From Lentisphaerota bacterium (GTDB lineage Bacteria; Verrucomicrobiota; Kiritimatiellia; UBA8416; VGWJ01), in NCBI GenBank assembly GCA_016873635.1, contig VGWJ01000004.1:1-64000 (forward strand): a stretch of 64,000 nt of DNA, read 5' to 3'. A program made the position numbers and the translations under genes. Below, piece by piece: positions 1 through 8,070 of this stretch. The notes beneath the pieces are model-generated. The model saw nothing but the letters and a program-made list of their open reading frames with translations. It searched no databases and was not told the DNA's origin. Each line of letters opens with the position of its first letter. Position 1 is the first letter of the stretch.

Positions 1-112
1 CGCCCCGGCCCGTCCCGGGCCGAGGGCGGGCGCTGCGCTGGCCCCGGGGACGGGGCCGCGCTACTGGCCGTTGTCTTCGGCCTCTCCCAGGTCTTGGCCT
101 ACGAGGTTCCCA

Positions 113-161
113 CGACAACCGACAACCTACCCCCTGCCCCCTGACTCCTGACTCCTGCCCC
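113..161. repeat. Heptamer tandem array
   Basis: Seven head-to-tail 7-base units are visible: CGACAAC twice, CTACCCC, CTGCCCC, CTGACTC twice, CTGCCCC. The array ends five bases from the stop codon of the relic at 166-276. Two GC-rich hairpins lie just to the left (arms 6-12/16-22 and 40-45/52-57). Related arrays occur at 6566-6614, 20882-20909, 27477-27504 and 55434-55461. No gene was recognised in 1-112. Confidence 0.75.
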
Positions 162-165
162 TGTC

Positions 166-276
166 CTACCGCAGCAGGAACAGCGTGCCCGACGGCGGCG
201 GTTCAGGGAACTCGTACGCGCCCATGTCCACGATCGGGTCGGCCTTGCTGCCGGCTATCTTGCCTATTTTTTGCGG
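166..276 (-). pseudogene. C-terminal relic of a beta-helix / choice-of-anchor surface protein
   Basis: On the minus strand the last 36 codons before the stop at 168..166 contain DPIVDMGAYEFPEPP. This matches the D-x-GAYE ending typical of right-handed beta-helix and choice-of-anchor proteins, which are abundant in Lentisphaerota and Kiritimatiellota. The frame stays open a little further upstream but turns into short tandem repeats (a GCTTGCGGCGG unit near 298-325) and then meets the gene starting at 426 on the other strand, so no full-length protein fits. I read it as a decayed 3' end. The peptide motif is seen directly; the family assignment is inference. Confidence 0.5.
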
Positions 277-359
277 ACGTCCGGCTGTCGCCGGACTTGC
301 GGCGGGCTTGCGGCGGGCTTGCGGCTGAAGTAGAGTGGCGTGGTTTTCAGGAAGCGGGG

Positions 360-406
360 ATCGATTGCTGTCGGCAGCAATCGATTGCTGCTGACTGCTA
401 TCGACA
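360..406. repeat. Upstream inverted-repeat block of the four-helix-bundle gene
   Basis: A perfect hairpin has 11-bp arms, ATCGATTGCTG (360-370) and CAGCAATCGAT (375-385), with a TCGG loop. A second CGATTGCTG follows at 382-390. The opposite orientation of the same word, CAGCAATCG, occurs twice after the zinc-ribbon part of the gene (1179-1187 and 1209-1217), so the gene is bracketed by inverted copies. Confidence 0.7.
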
Positions 407-425
407 CAACGGGAGGAGAAAGACC

Positions 426-1238
426 ATGGAGCTTTTTCGCAAGTCGGCGGGGTATCGGTTCCTGGATGCCTTTGTGCTGGGCAACGTGGTGGAACTGGGC
501 ACGGGTCATTTCTGCGAGCGCTTCCTGAACCTGCAGAACGACCCCGGCGGACGCACCTACGGCCAGATGACGCACGCGGCGCGGTCGGGATGCCGGAACT
601 TCGCCGAGGGTTCGGAGCGCCTCATGACCTCCTACTCCACGGCCATCGAGCTGCTCGACGTGGCGCGCGCCAGCCTTTGCGAATTGCGGGACGACTACAA
701 CAAGTGGCTGATGATGCGCGGCCAGGCGCCGTGGCCCATGGCCGGCGCGGAGGCGCAGCGCATCTTCAGCCTGCGGCTCGACGCGCCGGACTACGGCGAC
801 GACATCAATCGCGGCTTCTGCCTGCACGTCCTGGCCCAATGCCGGAAGTTTGAGCCCGAACTGCTCGCCGACGACAGCCTCGTGCGGGCCAACACGCTCC
901 TGATCCTGATCTCCCGCACGCTCAACATGCTGGACAAGTACATCAAGAGCGTCGGGGACGAGTTTGTGGAGAAAGGCGGCTTTCGCGAACGCATGAGCGC
1001 GGTGCGCAGCGAAGCCCGCGTGCAACAGGATGGCGTTGCACAACCGGAAGAAGGCCCCAAGTGCCCCCAGTGCGGCGCGCCGACGCGGCTGCGCAAGACC
1101 CGCAAGGACAACAAGCCATTCTGGGGCTGCACCGGCTACCCCGCCTGCCGCGGGGTGGTGGACTACGAGAGGAATCGACAGCAATCGGCAGCGGCCGACA
1201 GCAACCGGCAGCAATCGAAATGCGGAGAAGAACTGTGA
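426..1238 (+). CDS. Four-helix-bundle (suffix-domain) protein with C-terminal zinc ribbon
   Basis: 270 aa. The first roughly 190 residues resemble the bacterial four-helix-bundle family related to 23S rRNA intervening-sequence proteins and the Avd protein of diversity-generating retroelements; AARSGCRNFAEGS is the characteristic helix-2 stretch. Residues about 212-242 form a topoisomerase-IA-like C4 zinc ribbon (CPQC ... CTGYPAC), suggesting nucleic-acid binding. The start at 426 is chosen for the strong site GGGAGGAG 6 bases upstream; an in-frame extension to 297 has no support. The C-terminal tail repeats NRQQS twice because the coding end runs through the downstream inverted-repeat block. 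The stop overlaps the GTG start of the GH2 stub (GTGA). The exact role of this family is unknown. Confidence 0.8.
   Translation: MELFRKSAGYRFLDAFVLGNVVELGTGHFCERFLNLQNDPGGRTYGQMTHAARSGCRNFAEGSERLMTSYSTAIELLDVARASLCELRDDYNKWLMMRGQAPWPMAGAEAQRIFSLRLDAPDYGDDINRGFCLHVLAQCRKFEPELLADDSLVRANTLLILISRTLNMLDKYIKSVGDEFVEKGGFRERMSAVRSEARVQQDGVAQPEEGPKCPQCGAPTRLRKTRKDNKPFWGCTGYPACRGVVDYERNRQQSAAADSNRQQSKCGEEL
1172..1219. repeat. Downstream inverted-repeat block of the four-helix-bundle gene
   Basis: Two CAGCAATCG words (1179-1187, 1209-1217) lie in a 48-bp stretch of related short units (GGCAGCGG, CCGACAGC, CCGGCAGC). It is the inverted counterpart of the block at 360-406. It lies inside the last codons of the gene and contains the region from which the next reading frame starts. 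Confidence 0.6.
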
Positions 1239-1831
1239 CCCTCGACCTCAACGGCACATGGTCCCTGCGCTGGCACGACGGCGACCGCGGCCCGCGGGAT
1301 GTGCAGGCGCTGGAAGATCCCGCCGACCAGCGGCGCGCCATCCCGGCCACGGTGCCGGGCGCCGTGCACCTCGACCTGCTCCGGGCCGGGCTCATCGAGG
1401 AGCCGAACGACGGGCTCAACGTGCTGCACTGCCGCTGGGTCGAGGAGCGCTTCTGGTACTACCGGCGCACGTTCCGGGCGCCGGCCCCGCGAAAGGGGCA
1501 AAAGGCGTTTCTCGTGTTCGAGGGGCTCGACCTCGCCGCGGAAATCCACCTCAACGGCAAGCAGGTCGGCTCGCACGCGAACTCGTTCTATCCCTGCCGC
1601 CTCGACGTCACCGCGGCGCTGGCGAAGGGCGAGAACGTGCTCGCGGTGAAGCTCGACAGCGGGCTTTTCCACGCGGCGAACCGGTCCAACGAAGGGTTCA
1701 ACGTCAACACGAGCGGCCAGCTCACGAAGAGGCCGTGGCTGCGCAAGCCGCAGCATTCCAGCGGCTGGGACCACGCGCCGCGCGTCCTGTTCGTCGGCAA
1801 TCCCCCCGGCCGGCGGGCGAAGCTTTGCTGA
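1235..1831 (+). pseudogene. Truncated GH2 (beta-mannosidase-like) N-terminal domain
   Basis: About 198 residues match the N-terminal sugar-binding jelly-roll of family GH2 enzymes: LDLNGTWSLRW, then IPATVPGAVHLDLL, then ERFWYYRRTF and GLDLAAEIHLNGKQVG. GH2 enzymes normally run 700-900 residues with immunoglobulin-like and TIM-barrel domains; here the frame stops right after QHSSGWDHAPRVL, where the next strand of the domain should follow. Nothing homologous was recognised in 1832-1987, so no catalytic domain exists. The GTG at 1235 has GGAGAAG five bases upstream and overlaps the preceding stop. An ATG at 1220 is also in frame. It is most likely a deletion remnant; a functional short carbohydrate-binding protein cannot be excluded. 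Confidence 0.7.
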
Positions 1832-1987
1832 GCCGACGCACGCAGCATGAAACACGTGCGGACGGTGCGCCGGGAAACGTCCGGGGCGTGAGTTTCGGGG
1901 CCTGCGCTTCGTTCTTGCGTTCCTGCCGCATGTCATGACAGTCTCGCGCTTCCAACATCACGGGTTTCCCAGGGAAAGGATAACGCC

Positions 1988-2731
1988 ATGGCTCTCGGTT
2001 ACGAAGACACCCCGCTGTTGCCCGGAGGGAAATGGACGGTTCACGACGGCCGCCGCCCGCAACCGCCGGTCATCGACCCCGGAACGGCCTCCACCGACGA
2101 CAAGGCCGGAAGGCCGCCTTCGGACGCCACGGTCGTCTTTGACGGCACCTCGCTCGACGCCTGGGAAACAAGCCGCGACAGCAGCCCCGCCAGGTGGAAA
2201 GTCGAGCACGGCTACATGGAAGTCGTGCCCGGCGCCGGCGACATCAGGACGCGGGAAGCGTTCGGCGACTGCCAGCTGCATCTGGAATGGGCCGCCCCGG
2301 CCGCAGTCAAGGGCGACGGCCAGGGACGCGGCAACAGCGGCGTGTTCCTGATGAGCGTCTACGAAGTGCAGGTGCTGGACTGCCACCGGAATCAAACCTA
2401 TCCCGACGGGACCACCGCGGCGCTCTACGGGCAGTACCCGCCGCTGGTCAACGCCTGCCGGAAGCCGGGCGAGTGGCAGTCTTACGACATCCTGTTTGTG
2501 GCTCCGCGCTTCGACGGCACCGACCTCGTGGCGCCGGCCCATATCACCGTCATCCAGAACGGCGTGGTTGTGCAGCATCACCGGGCGCTGCAGGGCCCCA
2601 CGTACCACCGGGCGCTTTCACGGTACGTTCCGCATCCGCCCAGGGCCCCGCTGAACCTGCAGGACCACGGAGACCTCGTGCGCTACCGGAACATCTGGAT
2701 CAGGCCGCTGAACTTCTACGCGGAAGCGTAA
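1988..2731 (+). CDS. DUF1080 / 3-keto-disaccharide hydrolase domain protein
   Basis: 247 aa. Residues about 50-240 fit the DUF1080 concanavalin-A-like fold: VVFDGTSLDAW, then WKVEHGYMEVVPGAGDI, GDCQLHLEW, GNSGVFLMSVYEVQVLDC and a final RYRNIWIRPL. The family was named from members hydrolysing 3-keto-glycosides and is very common in PVC bacteria; many members remain uncharacterised. No signal peptide is visible, unlike many family members. The start is supported by AGGGAAAGG 8 bases upstream. It is the first gene of a same-strand run with fucosidase, epimerase, UroD-like and GH30 genes, so a role in trimming modified glycosides is plausible but inferred. Confidence 0.85.
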   Translation: MALGYEDTPLLPGGKWTVHDGRRPQPPVIDPGTASTDDKAGRPPSDATVVFDGTSLDAWETSRDSSPARWKVEHGYMEVVPGAGDIRTREAFGDCQLHLEWAAPAAVKGDGQGRGNSGVFLMSVYEVQVLDCHRNQTYPDGTTAALYGQYPPLVNACRKPGEWQSYDILFVAPRFDGTDLVAPAHITVIQNGVVVQHHRALQGPTYHRALSRYVPHPPRAPLNLQDHGDLVRYRNIWIRPLNFYAEA

Positions 2732-2826
2732 TCCGGCCGGGCCGGGCCGCGAACAGCCGATGCGCGGCGCAGAACGTCTCACGACCGCGGGCGCAGGTCG
2801 CGCCCGCGACGATCAGGGAGCACACC

Positions 2827-4158
2827 ATGGCCAAGACCGCACCGTCCACCGCAGAATTGCCCAAAGGCGACACCCGCTGGTTCACGCATGACCGCTTCGG
2901 AATGTTCATCCACTGGGGCCTTTATTCGCAGGGCGCCCGCCACGAATGGCTCATGCACAACGAGCAGATCCCCGTCGAGGACTACGAGCGCCAGTATCTC
3001 AAGCGCTTCGATCCCGACCTGTACGACCCCGAAGCCTGGGCCGACGCCGCCGCCAACGCGGGCATGAAGTACTTCGTGATCACCACCAAGCACCACGAAG
3101 GCTTCTGCCTCTGGGACAGCCGGCACACGGACTACAAGGCCACGAACACCGCCGCGCGCCGCGACCTGCTGCGGCCGATGGTCGACGCCTTCCGCGCGCG
3201 GGGCGTGCGTGTCGGCTTCTACTACTCGCTTCTCGACTGGCATCATCCGCAGAACACGATCGACGACCGCATCGGGCCCTACCGCGCCAGATCCGAAGAA
3301 GAACGCGCCCGCATGAACAAGGGCCGCGCCCAGGCGAAGTACGCCAGGTACATGCGCGACCAGGTCACCGAGCTGCTCACCGGCTTCGGACAGGTCGACG
3401 TGATGTGGTTCGACTTCTCCTACCCCGACAAGGACCGCCCCGCGGACTTCACGAAGGGCAAGGGCCGGCTGGCCTGGGAATCGGAGAAGCTCTACAAGCT
3501 CGTGCGCAGGCTGCAGCCCTCGGTGATCGTGGACAACCGCCTCGACCTGCCGGGAGCCTGGGACGTCATGACGCCCGAGCAGTTCCAGCCGCGCGAGTGG
3601 GTGACCGTGGACGGCGAGCGGGTCGTGTGGGAAGCCTGCCAGACCTTCAGCGGCTCGTGGGGCTACCACCGCGGCGAGGCGGACTGGCGCGACACCGACC
3701 AGCTCATCCGCACCCTCATCGACTGCGTCAGCAAAGGGGGCAACCTGCTTCTCAACGTGGGCCCCACGGGGCGCGGCGAATTCGACGCCCGCGCGCTCGA
3801 CCGGCTGACCGGCATCGGCGCCTGGATGAAGCGCCACAACCGGTCGATCTACGGCTGCACCGAGGCCCCCGCCGGCGTGCGGACGCCCGAAGACTGCCGC
3901 CTGACGTACAACCCCGCAACCGGCCGCCTCTACGTCCACGTTTTCGCCTGGCCCTACATGCAGCTCTACATCGACGGCCTGGGCGGAAAAGTCGAATACG
4001 CGCAATTCCTCCACGATGCCTCGCAGCTCACGCTCGGGCTCGACGACTGGCGCTCGCACCAGGCCGGCGCAAGCAACAGGCCGGACACCCTCGTGGTCAA
4101 CCTGCCGCAGAAGCGGCCGGACGCGGCCGTGCCCGTGATCGAACTGTTTCTCAAGTAA
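2827..4158 (+). CDS. Alpha-L-fucosidase, family GH29
   Basis: 443 aa. Typical GH29 TIM-barrel features: WFTHDRFGMFIHWGLYS at the N-terminus, YFVITTKHHEGFCLWDS, and VDVMWFDFSYP, where the Asp at about residue 196 is the expected nucleophile. GGNLLLNVGPTGRGEFD closes the barrel, followed by a small beta domain. It would release L-fucose from fucosylated glycans. No signal peptide is seen, so it probably acts on imported oligosaccharides. Only 12 bp separate it from the epimerase gene, consistent with an operon. A second fucosidase of unrelated family GH95 is encoded at 11116-13455. Confidence 0.93.
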   Translation: MAKTAPSTAELPKGDTRWFTHDRFGMFIHWGLYSQGARHEWLMHNEQIPVEDYERQYLKRFDPDLYDPEAWADAAANAGMKYFVITTKHHEGFCLWDSRHTDYKATNTAARRDLLRPMVDAFRARGVRVGFYYSLLDWHHPQNTIDDRIGPYRARSEEERARMNKGRAQAKYARYMRDQVTELLTGFGQVDVMWFDFSYPDKDRPADFTKGKGRLAWESEKLYKLVRRLQPSVIVDNRLDLPGAWDVMTPEQFQPREWVTVDGERVVWEACQTFSGSWGYHRGEADWRDTDQLIRTLIDCVSKGGNLLLNVGPTGRGEFDARALDRLTGIGAWMKRHNRSIYGCTEAPAGVRTPEDCRLTYNPATGRLYVHVFAWPYMQLYIDGLGGKVEYAQFLHDASQLTLGLDDWRSHQAGASNRPDTLVVNLPQKRPDAAVPVIELFLK

Positions 4159-4170
4159 GGAGGCCGGACC

Positions 4171-5439
4171 ATGAAGGACACGGACAAGAGCGCGCTGCTC
4201 CGCGTGCGGAACGAAATGCGGCGCCACTTCTACGAAGAGCTTATCCCTTTCTGGGCCGAACACGGCATCGACCGCAGGCACGGCGGGTACCTGACGTGCT
4301 TCGACGACCAGGCGCGGCTGCTCGAGGACGACACCGACAAGTACATCGTCACCCAGACGCGCATGATCTGGGGCATGTCCGTCTTCGCCGAACTGCTGCC
4401 CGACGCCCCCGAATACGCGGAGCACGCCAGGCAGGGCGCCGAATTCTTTATCCGGCATTTCTGGGACGCCGGGCGCGGCGGATGGGCCTGGCGCGTGCGG
4501 CGCGACGGGACCATGGTCGACGACGGCAAGGTCGTGTACGGGCAGAGCTTCGGCATCTACGCGATGGCCCAGTACTACCTTTCCACGAAGGACCCGCGCG
4601 GTCTGGACTATGCTTCGCGGACCTTCGACCTGCTGCAGAAGTATTGCGCCGACACCCTGCGCGGCGGCTACTACGAGAACCTCGAGCCCGACTGGCGCGT
4701 CTCCGAACCCGGCTTCTGCGCGGGCGACCGGAAGTCGCTCGACATCCACATGCACCTGCTCGAGGCCTTCACGACCCTGGCGCAGGCGTCCGGGCTGGAG
4801 ATCCACCGCCGCAAGCTGCAGGAGGTGATCGACCTGATCCTCAAGCACATGATCGACACCGCGAACGGCTGCGGCCGCAACCAGTTCGACCTGTGGTTCA
4901 ACCCGCTGCCGCCGATCGCCATCCGCCGCACCTGGAACGCCGAGCGCAAGGGCGACGCCGTGTCCGACCCCATCGACACGACCTCCTACGGCCACAACCT
5001 CGAGCTCGGCTGGCTCCTCCTGCGCGCGGGAGAAATCCTGGGCCGGTCGCCCGCCCTGTATGCCGATACCATCCGCATGCTCGGCGAGCATGCGTTGAAG
5101 TTCGGAATCGACTGGGAGTACGGCGGCGTGTACCGCGACGGCCCCCACGACGGCCCCGCCCTGGTGCAGGACAAGGAATTCTGGCAGAACGCGGAAATCC
5201 TGGTCGGGCTGCTGGACTGTTACCTGACGCTCAACGACGAGCGCTACCTCAAGGCCTTTGTCATGGCCTGGGACTTCGTGAACCGGCACATGATCAACCA
5301 CGCGCACGGCGAGTGGCTCACGCTGGTGTCCCGCACCGGCGATCCGCTGTGGGCGAATCTCGGGAACCCATGGAAAGCCTGCTACCACTCCGGCCGCGCG
5401 CTGCACGAAGCGCTCAAGCGGCTGGATCGGATGGTGTAG
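4171..5439 (+). CDS. AGE-family sugar 2-epimerase (cellobiose/mannobiose 2-epimerase-like)
   Basis: 422 aa, the usual length for the N-acylglucosamine 2-epimerase (alpha/alpha)6-barrel family. Family motifs include IDRRHGGYLTCFD, QTRMIWGMSVFAELL, KVVYGQSFGIYAMAQYY, SYGHNLELGWLLLRA and NPWKACYHSGRALHE. The His in SYGHN and the His in KACYHSGR are positioned like the catalytic His pair of cellobiose 2-epimerases. That subgroup epimerises the reducing-end glucose of beta-linked disaccharides, which would fit with the cellobiose phosphorylase at 15980. Substrate cannot be fixed from sequence; N-acetylglucosamine or mannose are alternatives. AAGGAGG sits 7 bases before the ATG. Confidence 0.85.
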   Translation: MKDTDKSALLRVRNEMRRHFYEELIPFWAEHGIDRRHGGYLTCFDDQARLLEDDTDKYIVTQTRMIWGMSVFAELLPDAPEYAEHARQGAEFFIRHFWDAGRGGWAWRVRRDGTMVDDGKVVYGQSFGIYAMAQYYLSTKDPRGLDYASRTFDLLQKYCADTLRGGYYENLEPDWRVSEPGFCAGDRKSLDIHMHLLEAFTTLAQASGLEIHRRKLQEVIDLILKHMIDTANGCGRNQFDLWFNPLPPIAIRRTWNAERKGDAVSDPIDTTSYGHNLELGWLLLRAGEILGRSPALYADTIRMLGEHALKFGIDWEYGGVYRDGPHDGPALVQDKEFWQNAEILVGLLDCYLTLNDERYLKAFVMAWDFVNRHMINHAHGEWLTLVSRTGDPLWANLGNPWKACYHSGRALHEALKRLDRMV

Positions 5440-5462
5440 GCCCGGCATCCGCAAGCGCCGCC

Positions 5463-6551
5463 ATGACAACGGAAGCCACGGATCAGCGTCTCGCGCGCAA
5501 CAAGGCCCTGCACCGGACGCTCTTCTCGCGCGGGCCGTTCGCCCGGCACGCATTCATTGTCCAGGCGCCCATGAAACCGATCTTCGAGCTGGGCGACTAT
5601 ACGACCGCGGACAAGCCCGTCAGCCACTTCGTCCCGGCCTTTGTCGAGGACTATCGCCGCTGGGTCGCGCTCTCCGAGGCGGCCGGCGATGACGCGGTGC
5701 CGTTCCTGCGAATCCTTACCGGCACGCACATCTACGCGACCTGCTTTGGCGCCCGGCCGCATTTCTATCCCGACAGCAACCCCTATGCCGAGCCCTGCGT
5801 GGCGAGCGCCGCCGACGCGGACCGCATCCCGGAAGCGAAGCTCGAGAATTGCCGGCCGCTGATGCGCGTGCTGGAACTGGCGGCCGCCCTGCGGCGCGAG
5901 GTCGGACCGGATGTCGCCATCGGCCCTCCGGACATGCAGACCGGCTTCGACACGGCCTGCATTCTCTGGGACAAGACCGATCTGTTCTGTTCCATGGTCG
6001 AGTCTCCGGACGCGGTGAAGCGCCTGGCGGCCAAGTGCGCCGGGCTCCTGCGCCAATTCATCGCCGCCTATCGCCGCGAGTTTCCGAACACCACCTTCGG
6101 ACACTGTCCTTCCACGTGGACGCCGCCGGACATGGGCCCGTGGGTTTCCAACGACGAATGCGGCGCGATGAGTCCGGAGATGTTCGAGGAGTTCTGCCTG
6201 CCGGAGCTGACGGCGCTTTCGGCGGCTTTCGGCTCCATTGGAATGCACTGCTGCGCCAACGCCCGGCATCAGTTCCACCTGTTTCGCCGCATCCCCGGCT
6301 TTTACGCCTTCAACCGGGTTCCGACCGGCGTGACATGGGATGAGGACAGCGCTCACGCGGTGCTGGGCGGCCCCGAAGGGCCGGTCATGGTCCCCGGCTG
6401 GATTGCCGCGGAGGACGTGCCGGTTCTCTTGCGCCGGGCGCCGGCGGGCACGCGCTTCATCTTCAATTCCGGCGCCATGGAGCACGTCGGGGACGCCCGC
6501 CCGTGGCTTGACGCCGCCCGCGCCGGCGCCGAGCGCGCCGAGTCGCGGTGA
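5463..6551 (+). CDS. Uroporphyrinogen-decarboxylase-like (MtaA/CmuA-type) protein
   Basis: 362 aa. It belongs to the UroD-like TIM-barrel superfamily, shown by VGPDVAIGPPDMQTGFDTA, DLFCSMVESPDAVKRL, MSPEMFEEFCLPELTAL and GMHCCANARHQF. The H-x-C pattern in GMHCCA is the zinc-ligand signature of cobalamin-linked methyltransferases such as MtaA rather than of true HemE. True uroporphyrinogen decarboxylase is unlikely: no heme genes are nearby. Such genes recur within carbohydrate clusters of Lentisphaerota and Planctomycetota with unknown function. It sits between the epimerase and the GH30 gene on the same strand, suggesting a role in demethylating or otherwise processing a modified sugar; that is inference. 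Confidence 0.8.
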   Translation: MTTEATDQRLARNKALHRTLFSRGPFARHAFIVQAPMKPIFELGDYTTADKPVSHFVPAFVEDYRRWVALSEAAGDDAVPFLRILTGTHIYATCFGARPHFYPDSNPYAEPCVASAADADRIPEAKLENCRPLMRVLELAAALRREVGPDVAIGPPDMQTGFDTACILWDKTDLFCSMVESPDAVKRLAAKCAGLLRQFIAAYRREFPNTTFGHCPSTWTPPDMGPWVSNDECGAMSPEMFEEFCLPELTALSAAFGSIGMHCCANARHQFHLFRRIPGFYAFNRVPTGVTWDEDSAHAVLGGPEGPVMVPGWIAAEDVPVLLRRAPAGTRFIFNSGAMEHVGDARPWLDAARAGAERAESR

Positions 6552-6565
6552 GGGAGGGGGAAGGG

Positions 6566-6614
6566 TTCAGGAGGCAGGGGGCAGGAGGCAGGAGGCAGGT
6601 TTCAGGGGGCAGTC
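6566..6614. repeat. Heptamer tandem array upstream of GH30 gene
   Basis: Seven perfect-length units in a row: TTCAGGA, GGCAGGG, GGCAGGA, GGCAGGA, GGCAGGT, TTCAGGG, GGCAGTC. The array occupies nearly the whole gap after the UroD-like gene and ends two bases before the ATG at 6617. Its AGGGGGC unit may double as the ribosome-binding site. Confidence 0.85.
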
Positions 6615-6616
6615 GC

Positions 6617-7951
6617 ATGACCGATCACGTACCGTTGCCGCCGGCAATTACCCGCGAGTCCGTCAGGGGCGTGAGCTGGTGGAACCATGCAAACCAGCCG
6701 CTTCAGGACAGTCAGTCCGTGCGGGTCGAAATCTGTTCCAGGCAGGCCTTCCAGACATGGGAAGGGCTCGGCGGGGCAGTCAGCGAGCTGGGCGTGCAGG
6801 CGCTCGGCCGGCTGCCGTCCGGGCTCCGGAAACGTTTCTTCGACGCGGTCTTCGGCGCCAGGGGCGCGCGGCTTTCGTGGATCCGTCTGCCGGTCGGCGC
6901 CAGCGACTTCGCGCTGGGCGCCTACAGCTTCGCGGAAACCCCCGGCGACTATGCCATGGCCCGTTTCTCGATCGAGCGCGACCGGCAGTGTCTGATCCCT
7001 TATGTCCGGGCGGCCAAGGCCGTGAACCCGGGCCTGCGGGTGCACGCCAGCCCGTGGAGCCCGCCCGGCTGGATGAAGAAGAGCGGGCGCATGGACGGGG
7101 TCGAGAGCTGCGAACTGCGCGACGAGCCGCGCGTGCTCAAAGCCTATGCGCGGTACTTGCGCCTCTTTGTCCAGGCCTACGCCGGGGAAGGCGTCAGGAT
7201 CGACCGGCTCATGGTGCAGAACGAGATGGATTCGCCCGCGCCGTTCCCGAGCTGCCGCTGGACGCCGGAGCTTTTCGTGCGCTTCCACCTGAAGTACCTC
7301 AAGCCGGAGTTCGCCGCGCACCGGATCAGGACCGAGGTCTGGGCCGGCACCTTCCGGACCGTCAGCGGCCTCCAGGCGCACGACTGCTTCCGCGATCCCC
7401 GGTTCCGCGCCTTTGTCAAGGGCGCGGCCTTCCAGTACAGCTTTCCGCGGCCGATCGACGATCTCCGCCTGCTGTATCCCGGCGCCCGCGTCATGCACAC
7501 CGAGACCGTCTGCCACGGCGGCGCGAACAGCGAGGTCGAAGCCGCCGGCCTGTTCGACGACTTCCTGGGCTACGCGGCGGCGGGCGCGTCGGTGTTCACC
7601 TACTGGAATACGGTGCTGGGCGAGAACCCGGCCAGCACCTGGGGCTGGAGGCAGAACGCCATGTGCACGGCCCACGGCGCAAAACAGGAGCTGGCGCTCA
7701 ATCCGGACTACCGCGTCTTCCGCCTCCTGGGCGCGAACGTGAAGCCCGGCGCGGTCCGCGTGCGCAGCTTCAGCCAGTTGCTCGGCACGGCCTGCTTCCG
7801 CAACCCCGACGGCCGGTTCTGCCTGCTGCTCCGCAACCTCGAAGGGCCGCGCGCGGCCGAGATCACGCTCGACGGCGTGAAGCGCCGGATCGATCTTCCG
7901 GGCCGCGCCCTGTGCGCCGTGGCCCTCGGCAAGGGGCGCCGGAACCCGTGA
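6617..7951 (+). CDS. Family GH30 glycoside hydrolase
   Basis: 444 aa. GH30 pattern: QTWEGLGGAVSELGV near residue 35, LSWIRLPVGASDFALGAYSF, HASPWSPPGWMKKSG, VQNEMDSPAPFPSCRW (acid/base Glu at about 203) and MHTETVCHGG (nucleophile Glu at about 296), then a small beta domain from about 375. Family members are glucosylceramidases, beta-1,6-glucanases, beta-xylosidases and beta-fucosidases. No signal peptide is present. The ATG at 6617 is chosen because an in-frame GTG at 6548 would translate the heptamer array as low-complexity sequence. The gene closes the sugar operon; substrate is open. Confidence 0.88.
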   Translation: MTDHVPLPPAITRESVRGVSWWNHANQPLQDSQSVRVEICSRQAFQTWEGLGGAVSELGVQALGRLPSGLRKRFFDAVFGARGARLSWIRLPVGASDFALGAYSFAETPGDYAMARFSIERDRQCLIPYVRAAKAVNPGLRVHASPWSPPGWMKKSGRMDGVESCELRDEPRVLKAYARYLRLFVQAYAGEGVRIDRLMVQNEMDSPAPFPSCRWTPELFVRFHLKYLKPEFAAHRIRTEVWAGTFRTVSGLQAHDCFRDPRFRAFVKGAAFQYSFPRPIDDLRLLYPGARVMHTETVCHGGANSEVEAAGLFDDFLGYAAAGASVFTYWNTVLGENPASTWGWRQNAMCTAHGAKQELALNPDYRVFRLLGANVKPGAVRVRSFSQLLGTACFRNPDGRFCLLLRNLEGPRAAEITLDGVKRRIDLPGRALCAVALGKGRRNP

Positions 7952-8036
7952 AAAGACGCATGCTACACCGGAGGGGGCGGAAGCCCTGATGCGCGGGCCT
8001 CCCGGCGCCGGCGGAGGCGGGGAAGCGAGCGCAACG

Positions 8037-8066
8037 TTGACTCCCGGTCCAGGCCGGATGGATTCT
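8037..8066 (+). promoter_or_regulatory. Possible sigma70 promoter for the ABC exporter
   Basis: TTGACT at 8037-8042 and GATTCT at 8061-8066 with an 18-bp spacer. The -35 is good, the -10 weak. It lies in the 316-bp gap after the GH30 gene and is the only promoter-like signal seen there. Confidence 0.3.
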
Positions 8067-8070
8067 CGCC

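Noticed and set aside
1-144. Plus-strand open end reading ALLAVVFGLSQVLAYEVP
   Set aside because: Could be the tail of a gene entering from the left, but most of it is GC-rich hairpin sequence and the end runs into the heptamer array; too little to call.
2946-5462. Plus-strand extension of the UroD-like frame over 800 codons
   Set aside because: Only the part from 5463 encodes recognisable protein; the rest is an off-frame reading of GH29 and AGE genes, full of Arg/Pro/Ala.
2779-5553. Very long minus-strand open frame opposite the fucosidase and epimerase genes
   Set aside because: It exists because GC-rich third positions on the plus strand remove antisense stops. It has no ribosome-binding site and no recognisable motif, while the plus strand encodes conserved GH29 and AGE enzymes.
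5463-6551. Calling the UroD-like gene hemE
   Set aside because: The protein has the H-x-C zinc motif of methyltransferases, lacks the HemE N-terminal substrate-arginine block, and has no heme genes nearby.
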